Shown: in pieces, positions 11,376-22,508 of the stretch | Position numbering within the stretch: position 1 is the first letter of the stretch | Layout: each line of letters begins with the position of its first letter | Source of the DNA: Tricholoma matsutake | Lineage: Eukaryota > Basidiomycota > Agaricomycetes > Agaricales > Tricholomataceae | Assembly: GCA_026075535.2 (NCBI GenBank) | Contig: AP026550.1 | Location: forward strand, 4,278,001-4,342,000 | Reading direction: 5' to 3' | Length of the DNA: 64,000 nt | Translations under genes and position numbers: made by a program | The notes under the pieces: generated by a model | Database searches by the model: none | What the model saw: the letters and a program-made list of their open reading frames with translations, nothing else | Told to the model about the DNA's origin: nothing

Positions 11376-12225
11376 TGAATATATTCGCATTGTGCAAGCC
11401 TTGGCCATGAGTGTACGGTGCATGTGTTCCACTCAGCCAATATGTGCCGATGTATATGGAGATGTAAATCGCTGTTCCGTGCCTCGGGATTTAAGCCAGG
11501 CCTCTATCTCATGTGATTTCAATTCTCCGTTGTCGGTGATATAAGTTCCTACCTTGAGTCCAGTTTCATTCTCCCGGGCGAGTTCCCAAGCTTTAAGTTC
11601 ATAGAAAGAGTCATCTTTATTATGTAGGGGTATCGACCAAGGAAAGGAAGTGTAGTCATCGACAATATCCATGATATAAGAGTTCCCAGTATGGGATTTG
11701 ACAGCGTGGGGACCTGATAAATCCACCCACACCTTCTCTAGCTTTCTCGTTGCCTTATGACCTATCCCCTCCTCACGCTTCTTAGGGACAGGTGATTTTG
11801 TCTGTTTCCCGAGTATGCATGAGTCACATTTAGGCAGTTTGGAGGTGAATGAGGCAGGCGCACCTGTGAGCATCCCCTTTTTTGCCATATCCCACAGGGA
11901 TTGGTAGTTTGCATGACCAAGACAGTAATGCCATGTCTCCAAGTTGGGGGATTTATGTACTGTAAGGGCATGATCCAGGGATGCGGAATGAAGGTTAAGC
12001 ATGTAAAGCTTTTTAGAGAGTCGGGATCCATGTGTGATGTGTGCACCCATGGATTTGTCAGTGATCCAGCATGTAGCATTGTCAAAATGAGTGATAGCAT
12101 TTGAGTCGTCCACCAGTGTGCCCACAGATATGAGTCGGACTGCCGCATTTGGGATATAGAGCACATTACATCATAAGATTGATGCGCCCTGGGCGACTCT
12201 TGATTCGACCCAAATGGCAATAATT
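11376..12225 (-). pseudogene. Copia integrase
   Basis: The zinc-binding HHCC region reads HYCLGHANY then CDSCILGK. The catalytic core follows with VWVDLSGPH (first Asp) and YITDNGEL (second Asp), then a region where the Glu block should lie (SPYTSAHIG). The tail continues beyond the hAT insertion into 10500. Stops and a frame break near 11433 and 12164 divide it. Confidence 0.88.
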
Positions 12226-12266
12226 AAAGAGCCTCCAACACCTTTAACTGAGCAGGGCTGCATAGG

Positions 12267-13485
12267 TCATAGAGTGAGGAAATCTGACTTGTACGGAGAA
12301 ATATGTACAGTTGCTCCTGTGTTGACAATGAATGGGTGATCATTGATGGAGAGTGGGGAATGATGAGTTTGATTGAGAGGTTCAACTGAAAATGCGTCTT
12401 TGGCCTGAGCTGAGGTGTTGTGAGCCCAGTCGATAGTCGTGGTCGCCTCCTCCTCAATAACAATCCAACCTTCATATTCCATTTCCTCGACAGCGGCAAT
12501 AGGGATGGGATCAGTAGCTATACCTGCAAATGCTGTGGGTTCGCCTCGTGAAGGTGACATGTCGGCGGAGTCAACCATGACTGTGAATGCTTTGCTGTTT
12601 ACATCCTTCATAGTAACAGGGACTTTTGAGGTAGAATAGGATGTAGTACCAGATTTCTTCCCTTTGTCTCGTGCTGCCCTTCGAGCAGCTAAGGACTCCT
12701 TGATGGTCTTGCCAGCCATGCCCCCCCCCAATTTAATGCAATACTCAATGGTATGGCCCACTTTTTTGCAGATAGAGTTGGTACAAGTCAGCGAGCTTGT
12801 AGATCTAGTTGGCTTGGCGCTGGCTGAGAGGGCAATGGAGGGTTTGGAATCGTTGTGTCGACCATTCTCGAGAAGTGACTGTTTGTTTTTAAGAAACAGG
12901 TGAATGTCTTTGGAGGTGTAAGGGGATGTAGTGGTTGAAGCGGCGATGTCATGAGATATGATAGACCATGTATGAGGGAAATGATCACCAAGAGAGTTTA
13001 AGAGGGCAATACAGCAGAGTAGGTCCGCCTTGATATCCCCCATAGAGAAAGCTCAGTCAATAAGGGCACATATCTTGTCAGCAGTCTCAGGGAGAGGGGC
13101 ATCAGTGGTGCACTTGGTGGAGAGTGCCTGCTGCAGTAGCTGAACTTGTCGAACTGGGCCCTCAGATTGGTGGTGCCTCCCAATTACTGGTGGTACTTTC
13201 TTTCATGTTAATGAATGGTCATTCTGAGGAAGCCATACTGGATGCCAGGAATGTGTATGCGAGGCGGGAGTTTGCTTTCCAGTTGGATAGGGCATGGGCC
13301 TCCGAGGAACATGGCTCAGTAATAGTGCCAGTGACATATTCATAAAGGCTGTTCAGTGAGAGAGCAATGGTTATCTCCTTGCACCATTCTTTGTAGTTGA
13401 ATTTCAGCTTATCCAGTTTCTTGCCAGAGTATTGGACAGAGAGTTTGATCAAAGAGATCAAAGGTGGGATAGATTCAGCAGTCAT
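12267..13485 (-). pseudogene. Copia gag and protease
   Basis: Start Met at 13485 (MTAESIPPLI). Gag reads KLKFNYKEWCKEITIALS, with a break near 13219, then resumes at 13043. A zinc knuckle CTNSICKKVGHTIEYC (CX4CX4HX4C) lies near 12735-12785. The retropepsin motif reads VNTGATVHIS where DSGAT is expected, so the catalytic Asp is Asn. This fits the G-to-A pattern of the reverse transcriptase. Confidence 0.87.
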
Positions 13486-13663
13486 GGTGTCGAAGAAAAA
13501 AGTTCAGACAAAGAGTTACAAGGGGGAAGGTAGTTGGATGGATTCTGACAGGGGCTGATTGCACAAAGGACAAGTTTTTGATCCAACATGGGATAGTGAT
13601 CTGGGCAGTGGTCAAGAGTCCGAGTGGCTAGGATACTTTCTTCCATTGTCTAGAGGCGATGAG

Positions 13664-13677
13664 AGTGGCCCATAACC
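13664..13677 (-). other. Primer binding site, half-tRNA-iMet type
   Basis: Directly beside the 5' LTR the minus strand reads GGTTATGGGCCACT, complementary to the anticodon arm (GGGCCCATAACC) of initiator tRNA-Met, not to a tRNA 3' end. Internal priming from a cut initiator tRNA is known for copia and Ty5. Confidence 0.75.
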
Positions 13678-14058
13678 TATAGAAAGTCAATCCTAGAATA
13701 TACAAGGTAAACTCAGTCTTGGTATAAGAGACTATATATCATGCTAATAGTACCTAGAATATACAAGGTAAACTATAGGCATAGTAAGTAAGCAATCAGA
13801 TGATAGCTGTAGTGTAAATACTCACCTCAGTCTTGGTATAAGAGACTGAGGTGTCTAATCTAATGTGTCCAATATATCTAGTGGGATAAAGGGGGTGTTC
13901 ATAAAGGTATCCATCAGGCATACACATCAAAGGGATGTGCTAAATATAGTATGTGTATGCATCAAGGGGTGTGCTAAATATAGTATGCATGCCATACATG
14001 CTGAGATGGTCACATCAAATGAAGATATGGTATTGTACTCACAGTGTGATTCTCAACA
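13678..14058 (-). repeat. 5' LTR of the copia element
   Basis: 381 bp, matching 7729-8081 but with a few small insertions (one repeat of the short CATCAAGGGGTGTGCTAAATA-like segment). Flanked by TGCAC at 14059-14063. Confidence 0.93.
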
Positions 14059-14567
14059 TGCACAACTGACTTGGAGCGCGTTCAAGTATCCTCAACTCTA
14101 TGGCTAGTTTCAATGTACCTACTCTCAAAGTTCACCTCAACAAGATTCAGCTGCTGCCTGCTGAATAGATTTCTGAATTGCTTCTGCTGGAACACCTTCC
14201 CCTTGACTATCTCAGTGAACTGAGCAACAATGACCAGACTACCGCATATTGAGCATGTCTTCTAGCTTGGGCAGTCACTGGTGGAACTCAAGTACCTTGA
14301 GAACTACAGCCTTGTTCCCCTGTCTCACAACCCATAACGGATATGACTCTTTGATCAGCACTGGAACAGAAAGTGGAAAAACACTGCCAATTGCCCTGAA
14401 TCTGCTACTTGATGACCCAGCTGATGGTTTTATTTCTCGCCATTGAAGCGCCTTCAGATAACTCAAGTCAGTGAAATACTACTGCACATGGATATGTCTA
14501 CATTTACCTTTCGGCAGGGGAACGACTTCAATATCAAGCAATAATGACACACCATGAGAGGACATGT

Positions 14568-15264
14568 TGTTAAGAACTGATCCAAAAGGGCTCGTCGGAA
14601 TCCGGTTGGACCCGGCGGGTGTCTGAGAGCAGAAGATTGTCAGGTCATAGCAGATTATGCGGATGGGTAACGAAAAGGACTTGGCTTCAGCTTGTAAGAA
14701 GCTGCACCCTTCACCTCGTCTGGTGTCCTAATTTTGGGTAGAGGTTTTAGAGATAGGAGCGGGAGAGTGTGGGTAAATGCGGGAAGGAGTACGGAGGGAC
14801 TTAGGTTAAGTTCAGATGAGACTAGAACTTCAGAGGGGAACTAGAGGTTGAGTTGAATGGAGTTCAGACTCTTAGAGGTCAGGAGTTGGAGTAGAAGGAG
14901 GTTTTAGATTGACAGGGTAAAGTTGAGTCTATGTCGATATACGAACTGAGGAATACAAAGCGAAACTAACTAAGCTTAAATACTAGAGTCCGGAACAAGA
15001 GCAGAACGGAAACGGAAACTGCGGCAGTGTCTCAACTGCATAGATAAATTGCCTAGCGGAGGCTGCACAGGAATCCGTAGTCAAATTTGCAAAACTAGAC
15101 GGCAGCCTTGGAAGGCAGCTGTGGTTGCTGTACATGGCGGCCTGGTGCACAGCAGTGTGGACAGTGCAAGGGGGCCGGAACGAAGGCGGTAGGAGTTGAG
15201 TTAGGAAAAGTGGAAAAGATCGGAAGGTTGTGGGTTCTGAGCGGGTGAGGAATGGATTGTGACA
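14568..15264 (-). repeat. 3' LTR of chromovirus A
   Basis: 697 bp, exactly the length of its partner. The polypurine tract AAGGGGGAAATAC (minus strand) abuts it at 15265-15277. The plus-strand antisense gene begins 132 bp inside, so its promoter probably lies in or next to this LTR. Confidence 0.95.
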
Positions 15265-15396
15265 GTATTTCCCCCTTAGTGCCGAGCCTATGAGGCACGT
15301 GAAGGTTCAAGTCCAAATGAGGAAGTTGGTTGACTCCCAAATGCAGTAATTGGTTGAAAAATTTTGTTGTTTTCCTTCTTCCATCACCTATACAAA

Positions 15397-16411
15397 ATGT
15401 CCCCCCCAGCAGGCTCTGCTCAACTGAAATTGGCTGCAATGAAGGCTCAGTACAAACAGAGGGAGCGGGAGATGAAAGAACAGATGGAGCGGGAGGTGAG
15501 AGAATTGGAGGAGGCGGCAAGGGAGGAGGAACGTTGGGCGCAGGAGGCACAGAAGGCATCAGAGGAGGCTGCAAAGGCAGAGGAGGCGCGCCAGGCAGCG
15601 GCACAGAAAAAAGAGGCTTCGGCCGCAAAACATGCGGAGAAGAAGCGGGCGGCTGCGGCTGCGGGTTTGGAGGATGAGGCCGAGGGGAGCAAGTCCCCAA
15701 AGAAGAAGAAGATTGCCACGTCAAGGGTGCGGGTGGGGTCAGAAGAATCGGCAAGTCTGGTGTGGGTGCAGGCTGCCTTGCCCTGCAAAAGGTGCGTAGT
15801 TGGTTTTCTTTCAATGTTTTCGGACTGACAAGTGGCTTAGGTGCCAATATCAAAAAATTTCATGCTTCAAGATGGGTGCGAAGGGACGCGTGTGCGATAA
15901 CTGCACGCACATTAAGCACAAGTGTGAGGAGGTCATGTGGGAGGGGCAGGAGGCCCCAACAGTAAGAAAAGCGAGGTCCGGAGCGGGAACAGCGGGCCCG
16001 CCGGAAAACAGCGGAGAAGTGGTGGAGCTGCTACGGCAGCTGGTGAAGGTGGTGAGGAAAGGGTTTGGGGAGGTGGCGACAGCCGTGAGGGAGTCGATGG
16101 AGGAGATCCGGGATGCAATGGACCCGGAGTGGGAGGCAGATGAAAGTATCGAAGGGGAGAGTGACGAGGACGAGGAGGAAGTGGAGCAGGCAGTACGAGA
16201 GTCCCGATGGGAGAGGCACGGGATCCACCAGTCTGGAGACGACTGGGCGGGTTTCCAAAGATATTTGGAAAAAAGGCGGGCAGACAATGTGGAGGAGGGC
16301 AAGGGTGAGGAAGAGGAGGGTGAAGGCGGGGAAGGTGGAGAAGCGGAGGAAGGTGGTGAAGTCAGAGGAGAGGATGACGAAGATGGAGAGGGAGAAGCAG
16401 AGGTAGTGTAG
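15397..16411 (+). CDS. Antisense retrotransposon gene: spliced Zn2Cys6-like protein (element A)
   Basis: Exon 1 is 15397-15791, the intron 15792-15840 (GTGCGT to GGCTTAG), exon 2 is 15841-16411 (TAG): 322 codons with stop. Residues about 8-90 are a highly charged, Ala/Glu/Lys-rich predicted coiled coil. SPKKKK near residue 98 is a candidate nuclear signal. Splicing joins CKR to CQYQK, giving cysteines at 130, 133, 140, 150, 153 and 160: CX2CX6CX9CX2CX6C, which fits the fungal Zn(II)2Cys6 consensus. The C-terminal third is strongly acidic. A polyadenylation signal AATAAA follows at 16445-16450. The gene is convergent with pol (stop at 16497). A DNA-binding regulator of the element or its host is inferred, not shown. 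The frame is fully intact although pol is not. Confidence 0.8.
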
Positions 16412-16496
16412 GGATCCAGTTGGATCCAAAAATTTTTTTTTTTCAATAAAGTTTGTTCTGAGTTTGGACTGAGTGAATAAGTAACGTGAATCATCT

Positions 16497-19400
16497 TTAA
16501 GCGGGTAACGGTCCGATTTTCTGTGGGTAGCGGGTGTGAAAATCTGCAAGGAGTTCTTGGGCATGGTCAAGTTCTGTAACAGGTAGCCAGGAAGTCTCTT
16601 CGTCGGTTCCCTGGTAACCTTCCCATTGGATGAGGTAGAGAATCTTGCAGTGACGTCGGTTGTCAACTTTGGAGTCGAGGACTTCGGCGATCTCATATTC
16701 AAGCTTGTCATTGATGGTGATCAGAGGAGGTGGAGGTTGTACTTGATTTGGAATTGTGTTCGGGGAGTGTATCTCTAGTTGAGAGACATGGAAAACAGGG
16801 TGAATAGCCTGCATGTGATCCGGGAGCCACAGGGTGACTGAGTGAGTTCCCGGGCGGGCGATGATTTCAAAAGGACCATGGTTCTTTTCGGAGAGCTCTT
16901 GGAGGGACGGGTGGTGCAGATATTTTCTGCAGTGACATAAGCGAAATCACCAATGTTGAAGTCAGGTGTGGGTGCCTGATGTTTATCCGCAGGACCTTGA
17001 TAACGTTCTTGAGCGGCCGCAAGTTGTTTCCGAAGTTCCTGGTGAAGGTCATCTAAATCGACGATGAATTCGCGGGCGCGCTGTGAAGCTAAGTCGTGCT
17101 CTGGAAAGATGGAAATGTTCGGGTGGTAACCTTTATTGGCAAAGAAAGGTGATACGCCTGTAGAGGCAGAAGGAGCATTGTTGTAGGCAAATTCGCCCAA
17201 GGGCAAGAGGTGAGACCAGTCGTCCTGCTGATAGTTGCAGAAGATCCGGAGGTACTGTTCCAAGGTCTGGTTAAGTCGTTCTGTCTGACCATCACCTTGC
17301 GGATGATAACCGGAAGTGAAGTGGATCCACATGTCGAGTGCTTTTCCAAGAGAGTGGAAAAAATGAGAGACAAACTCAGATCCCCAGTCGCAAGTGACGT
17401 GCGATGGAACACCATGTTTGGAGAAGACGTGGAGGACAAACAGGTTGGCTAGTTCTTGGGCTGTGATTTCATTGACAGTTGGAATGAAGATGCCCTGTTT
17501 GGTGAGGCAGTCAACAATGACTAGGATAGCAGTGTGACCAGCGGAGTCAGGTAGTTGTTCAATGAAATCCATGGAGATGGAATTCCAAGGTCGTTCCGGA
17601 ACCAGAAGTTGCTTTAGGAACCCGTAGGGCCTGTGTCGAGGCAATTTGGATCGTTTGCAAGTCATACAGGATTTGCAGAATTCCTGGACGAAGGTGCAGA
17701 GGTTTGGCCAGACGTATTCCTGGCGGACAAGCTGCTGGGTTTTGTTTTGTCCGAAGTGGCCAGAGAGGATATGATCATGTTTGTATTGGAGGACTTTGAG
17801 GTGGAGATCCACAACATCCGGAACATAAATCCGGTCGAAGTGGCGGAGAAGTCCTGCCTCATCTATGGTCCAGTTGGGGTCAACAGGTGTCGGGAGATGA
17901 ACGGAAGATATAGGGTCAAGGGGAAGAGAGGTGCGGATGTCATTGTGGAGTTTCTCAACGTCCATGATTACTGCTTGTCGAAGGATGGGTGTGGTGAGAT
18001 AAGTGGCGCAGAGGGAAGAGGAGAGTTGTTCCTGTGTGAATACAGGTTGGAAGTTGGTTGGGTTTACAGAGGCAAAGTCGCTATTTCCCCCTTTGCGGTA
18101 GATGTCCCAACGTCTAGTGAGTGCGTCTGGCTTGGCCCCTAGTTTCCCGGGGCAGAAGCGGATGACGAGATTGAACTGGGAAAGGTACTCAGACCAACAG
18201 GCCTGGTGGTGGGTGAGCAACTTGGTAGTGCTGAAGTACTCAAGATTTTTGTGGTCCGTGACCACATCAACTGGGTTTGCAGAACCCTTGAAGTACTGCC
18301 TCCAGTGTTTGAAGGCTTCGAAAATGGCCAAGAGTTCCTTGTCATGTGTGTCGTAATTTAGTTCAGCGGGATTGAAGGAGCGGGAATGAAAAGCGACCGG
18401 ATGGATTTCTCCATCTGCAGTGTAAACCGAAAGGATAGCAGCTAGGGCATAGTCAGAAGTGTCCGTTTCGAGTACCATTTGTGAGTCGGGTACCCATTGG
18501 GTTAAGACGGGTGTGTGAGTGAATTCTTGTTTGAGCCTTTCAAAGGCGTCACAGCACTTCTTGTTGAAGTCCCAAGGTGCAGATTTCCGTGTCAAGCGGG
18601 TAAGTGGGATGACAATGTCTGAATAACCATTAATGAAATGGCGGTAAAAATTGCAGAAGCCTAAGAAGGATTGGATGTCCTTAACTTTCCTAGGCTCAGG
18701 CCAGTCAAGCATGGTTTTGACTTTATCCTCAGACATCCGAAGTCCATCTGGTGAAAGGATGAAACCTAAATATTCAACGGTGTCTTTGTGGAACTCACAT
18801 TTCTGTGGGGAGGCGTAAAGTCCATTTTTCTGGAGACGGCGGAGGACTTCTTTAATGTGAGTCCCATGCTGGGACTTGTCATCTGAATAGATCAGGATGT
18901 CGTCGAGGTACACGATGACACAAACATCCAGCATGTCACTGAAGATGTCGTTCATAAAACGCTGGAATGCTGCAGGTGCATTAGTGAGTCCAAAGGGAAC
19001 CACCAACCACTCGAAGGATCCGTAGCGGGTGTGGAAAGTAGTTTTCCATTTGTCACTGTCTGTGATGCAGACTAGGTGATAAGCATGCCGCAAGTCTATC
19101 TTGGTGAACAAGCGGGCTTTTTGGGGAGAGTCAAGGAGGTCGGAAATAAGAGGAAGGGGATAGCGGTCTTTCTTCATAAGACGATTGAGTCCTCGGTAGT
19201 CGACACAAAGTCGGAGGCTACCGTCCTTCTTTTTGACAAAAAGTATAGGAGCTCCATGCGGAGACTTAGAAGGATGGATGAAGCCTGAGCGGACGTTTTC
19301 ATCAATGAAGACTCGTAGGGCTTCTAATTCGGAGGGAGAGAGGGAGTACATGCGACCCAGAGGAGGAGGAGCATTATCCTCCATCTCTATCTTGAGGTCG

Positions 19401-20125
19401 TAAGGACGATGTGGAGGAAGGGTGTCTGCCTTATTCTTATTAAAGACATCGGCGAATTCATGATACTCGGTGGGAATGTCAGATAAATCTGGCGGGATTG
19501 AGGATTGGGTCGAGCGGGCAGATAACCCTTCTGGAGCGAAGGTCATCTGGAAGGCTACTGCCCCAGGGAGTTTGCTAGCACGTGCATAAGCGGCAGCATT
19601 GATGAAAGAGATGTCGGGAGGTGTAAACTTAGGAGGAATGGGGGGTTCGGAAAATGCGGAGGATTCAAGGATTTCTACCAGAAGGTTCAGGGACAAAGGA
19701 GATGTCTGGGGTGCTGAACCTCTATGATCAGCAGAGCGGAAAGTGATTTGGCTTGAAGACCAGTCAATCAACGGATTGTATTGCTTCAGCCAGTTATGAC
19801 CAAGTACTGCGGAACAGGAAGAGTCTAGCGAGGTTACATAAAATGACAGATTGAATATTTCACTGGTAGGAAAGGTGACTGGAAGTTGGGCGACTTGAGT
19901 TATGGTGGAGTTGCAAGATCCATCAAAGAGTTGCAAACCGATCGGGTTAATGGATTCCATGCTGAGTTGGTTATTCAACACGAAAGAGGAGTCAAAAAAG
20001 CAGTGGGATGAACCGGAATCAATGAGGGTTCGGACAGGGGCGGGAAGGTCAGGAATAGTTAAGAGGATGATTAGGGAGTCAGGGTCGGAAAGAGCGGACG
20101 CGTTGAGATGGACGTAGGCAGCCAA
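16497..20125 (-). pseudogene. Pol of chromovirus A: PR-RT-RNase H-IN-chromodomain, one frameshift
   Basis: Open from about 20180 to 16775 in one frame, then a 1-bp deletion near 16910 (compare element B) moves the last 105 residues to another frame ending at TAA 16497. Protease DSGSSHCF; reverse transcriptase with intact YLDD (VIVYLDDILIYS); RNase H (LETDTSDYALA); integrase zinc region (HDHILSGHFG to CKSCMTCK) and catalytic blocks (MDFIEQLP, CDWGSEF, DGQTERLNQTLE); chromodomain YEIAEVLDSKVD to WEGYQG and SWLP. The frame lies -1 relative to gag, whose TAG overlaps an A-rich run (GGAAAAATAG). Apart from the frameshift the catalytic residues look intact, so this copy died recently. Confidence 0.92.
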
Positions 20126-20181
20126 GTGGGTAAGGTCAACGCAACCCCCAGCCCCAATGGCTGTATCCTGAGGGTTGTGGA

Positions 20182-21561
20182 CTATTTTTCCGAGTCCGCA
20201 GAATCGGGAATTACAGTGGATGCACGGGCTTTTGCGGCTTTAGACTTCAGGCAGTTTCCTGCTACGTGCCCTTCTTCACCGCAGTAGAGGCAAAGTCTTT
20301 CCCGCATGTGATGTTCTCGTTCATCCGCAGTAAGTTTGCCGTTCTTTCCCAACTTGTCAGAGATGGACGCCTTGGAAGTGTTCTTTGTCGTGGAGGGCTG
20401 CTGGTTGGAGGAGTTTCCCTGAGGGGAGCTCAACGAGGATTGATTGGTGGACTGGGAGGAACCTTTGGGGTTGTCCTTCTTGACAGGGTTAGAAGAGTTC
20501 CAGGAATTCTTAGTTTTGAACTGGGTTTCATCTTCCTGCATCCAGTAGATATTGTCACAGTCCTGCGCTTTCAAGCGCAGTCCTGCAAGGGTGTCGGGTT
20601 TACCACCCCAAAGGACTTCTATACAAAGTCAGAGTGGAAGACCATGGAAATAGCGGTCACAGAGGGCTGCCTCATTCCAGTTGACCCTAGAAGCTAATTC
20701 CCAACAGTCAATGTTATACTTTGTGATGCGACCACTTTTCTTCATTGCTAAATCGGAAAGAGCTTTTTCCGCATCCCCGAGCGGGTCGTGCAGGCTGAAG
20801 TTACTCTCTAGTTCGGCGAGAAAAGCCTCATAATCCCACATCCAGTGTGCGGAATCGGTCGGGTCGTTAAGACCGGGCTCAAACCAGCTGAGAGCTGATC
20901 CCTTGAGATAAGAAAGGATAAATATGATCTTTTTCTCATCAGAAGAAAATACGTGTGGATGGTTGCGGAAATGAAGGTTACACGAGACTAGGAAGTCTCT
21001 AAGTTTCTTTGGGTTGGAGCCATTGAAGGTGTCGGGGTCGCAAACTTTGATTTTCTTGGTCTTGGGTGCGTTATTTTGTCGGAGGGTGCGGATACTCTCT
21101 GAGAGGTTGTAAAGAACATCTATGAACCTATCCCCTGGATCAGGGTTTCCCCCCATGGGAGGTTGATCATCAGGATCATTGGGATCGGGGTCACCCCCAG
21201 GGCCGTCCGGACCACTAGGGTTGTCAGGTCCACCGGGAGGTCCGTCCTCTAGACCACGATCTTCCAACCCATAGGGTTCAGGCTGGTTGATGCCCCCTAT
21301 GTACTCAAGGGGAGTCGTGGGTCAGGGTTCTTCCGGATTCACGGGAGATTGTTGAGCTTGAGTAGACATGAGGTTTGCACTGATTGATGGGGCTCCAAAA
21401 CCGATTTGTCGGAAAATGTTGGAAGGTCTGGAAGTTACTCCGAATGTTGAGGTGGGTTGTGGGCTAGGAAGTGTGGATCGCTGAATTGCAGAGATCCCTG
21501 GAATGGTACCAGCGCGCTGAGAGTTTCTGGTTGTGCGCTGGCGAGTTTCAGTTGGGGTCAT
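20182..21561 (-). pseudogene. Gag of chromovirus A
   Basis: Start MTPTETRQRTTRN at 21561; one frame to TAG at 20182 but with TGA at 21322-21324 and 20629-20631. Contains a Pro/Gly/Asp-rich segment, the capsid-like stretch FIDVLYNLSESIRTL to FILSYLKGSALSWFEPGL and a zinc knuckle CLYCGEEGHVAGNC (CX2CX4HX4C). The second stop replaces the CGG present in element B; the first TGA is shared with B at the same codon. Confidence 0.9.
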
Positions 21562-21598
21562 AGGAGAAGAGACGAGTGAAGTGTGAGTTCGTATATAC

Positions 21599-22295
21599 TG
21601 TTAAGAACTGATCCGAAAGGGCTCGTTGGAATCCGGTCGGACCTGGCGGGTGTCTGAGAGCGGAAGATTGTCGGGTCGTAGCGGATTATGCGGATGGGTA
21701 ACAAAAAGGACTTGGCTTCAGCTTGTCAGAAGCTGCGCCCTTCACCTCATCTGGTGTCCTAATTTTGGGTAGAGGTTTTAGAGATAGGAGTGGGAGAGTG
21801 CGGGTAAATGCGGGAAGGAGTACGGAGGGACTTAGGTTAAGTTCAGATGAGACTAGAACTTCAGAGGGGAACTAGAGGTTGAGTTGAATGGAGTTCAGAC
21901 TCTTAGAGGTCAGGAGTTGGAGTAGAAGGAGGTTTTAGATTGACAGGGTAAAGTTGAGTCTATGTCGATATACGAACTGAGGAATACAAAGCGAAACTAA
22001 CTAAGCTTAAATACTAGAGTCCGGAACAAGAGCGGAATGGAAACGGAAACTGCAGCAGTGTCTCAACTGTGTAGATAAATTGCCTAACGGAGGCCGCACA
22101 GGAATCCATAGTCAAATTTGCAAAACTAGACGGCAGCCTTGGAAGGCAGCTGTGGTTGCTGTACACGGTGGCCTGGTGCACAGCAGTGTGGGCAGTGCAA
22201 GGGGGCCGGAACGAAGGCGGTAGGAGTTGAGTTAGGAAAAGCGGAAAAGATCAGAAGGTTGCGGGTTCCGAGCAGGCAAGGAACGGATTGTGACA
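21599..22295 (-). repeat. 5' LTR of chromovirus A
   Basis: 697 bp. In the first 165 bases, 11 of 12 differences from the partner LTR are CG versus TG or CA; one is an A/C transversion. Confidence 0.95.
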
Positions 22296-22508
22296 CGTGT
22301 ATTGGAATGCAAGTCATGTTTTGTCTTATTTGTGCTTTTGTGAGATTATTTCCAGGAATATATTCATGATTTGAAGGCCTGGAAAGCTGGAACGGTGCAA
22401 CATATCATCACTACAGTGGAGCAGTTGTTCAAGACATCAGAAGGACACCTCCCATGTCTTGTGATCCTTGTTCAAAACCCTAAGTTTCAGAAATGAATCA
22501 AGAGCATC

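Larger units (their letters stand above)
7729..14058 (-). mobile_element. Ty1/copia retrotransposon, inactive, with LTRs and 5-bp target duplication
   Basis: The LTRs at 7729-8081 and 13678-14058 are direct repeats beginning (minus strand) TGTTGAGAATCACA. Target duplication TGCAC is present at 7724-7728 and 14059-14063. Domain order on the minus strand is gag with zinc knuckle, protease, integrase, reverse transcriptase, RNase H, which defines copia. A hAT element (10530-11367) splits the end of the integrase region. Stops, frameshifts and lost catalytic residues show it cannot move. It sits just upstream of the helicase pseudogene. Confidence 0.95.
14568..22295 (-). mobile_element. Chromovirus A (Ty3/gypsy) with an antisense extra gene
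   Basis: Two 697-bp LTRs (14568-15264 and 21599-22295) start TGTTAAGAACTGATCC and end in TGTGACA. Flanks CATGT (14563-14567) and CGTGT (22296-22300) are a 5-bp target duplication differing by one transition. The minus strand codes gag, protease, reverse transcriptase, RNase H, integrase and a C-terminal chromodomain. The plus strand between pol and the 3' LTR codes a spliced six-cysteine protein. Inserted in the helicase pseudogene. Related to element B. Confidence 0.95.

Noticed and set aside
15095..15853. 252-codon proline-rich open frame on the minus strand
   Set aside because: It is the complement of the Glu/Lys/Ala-rich antisense gene plus part of the LTR; the proline bias is produced by the opposite strand, and the frame is not kept in element B.
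15850..16494. 214-codon serine-rich minus-strand frame
   Set aside because: Mirror of the acidic tail of the antisense gene; no start context or domain.
14568..22295. Starship-type giant element carrying the helicase as cargo
   Set aside because: No tyrosine recombinase (DUF3435) gene or matching borders are visible in the window.
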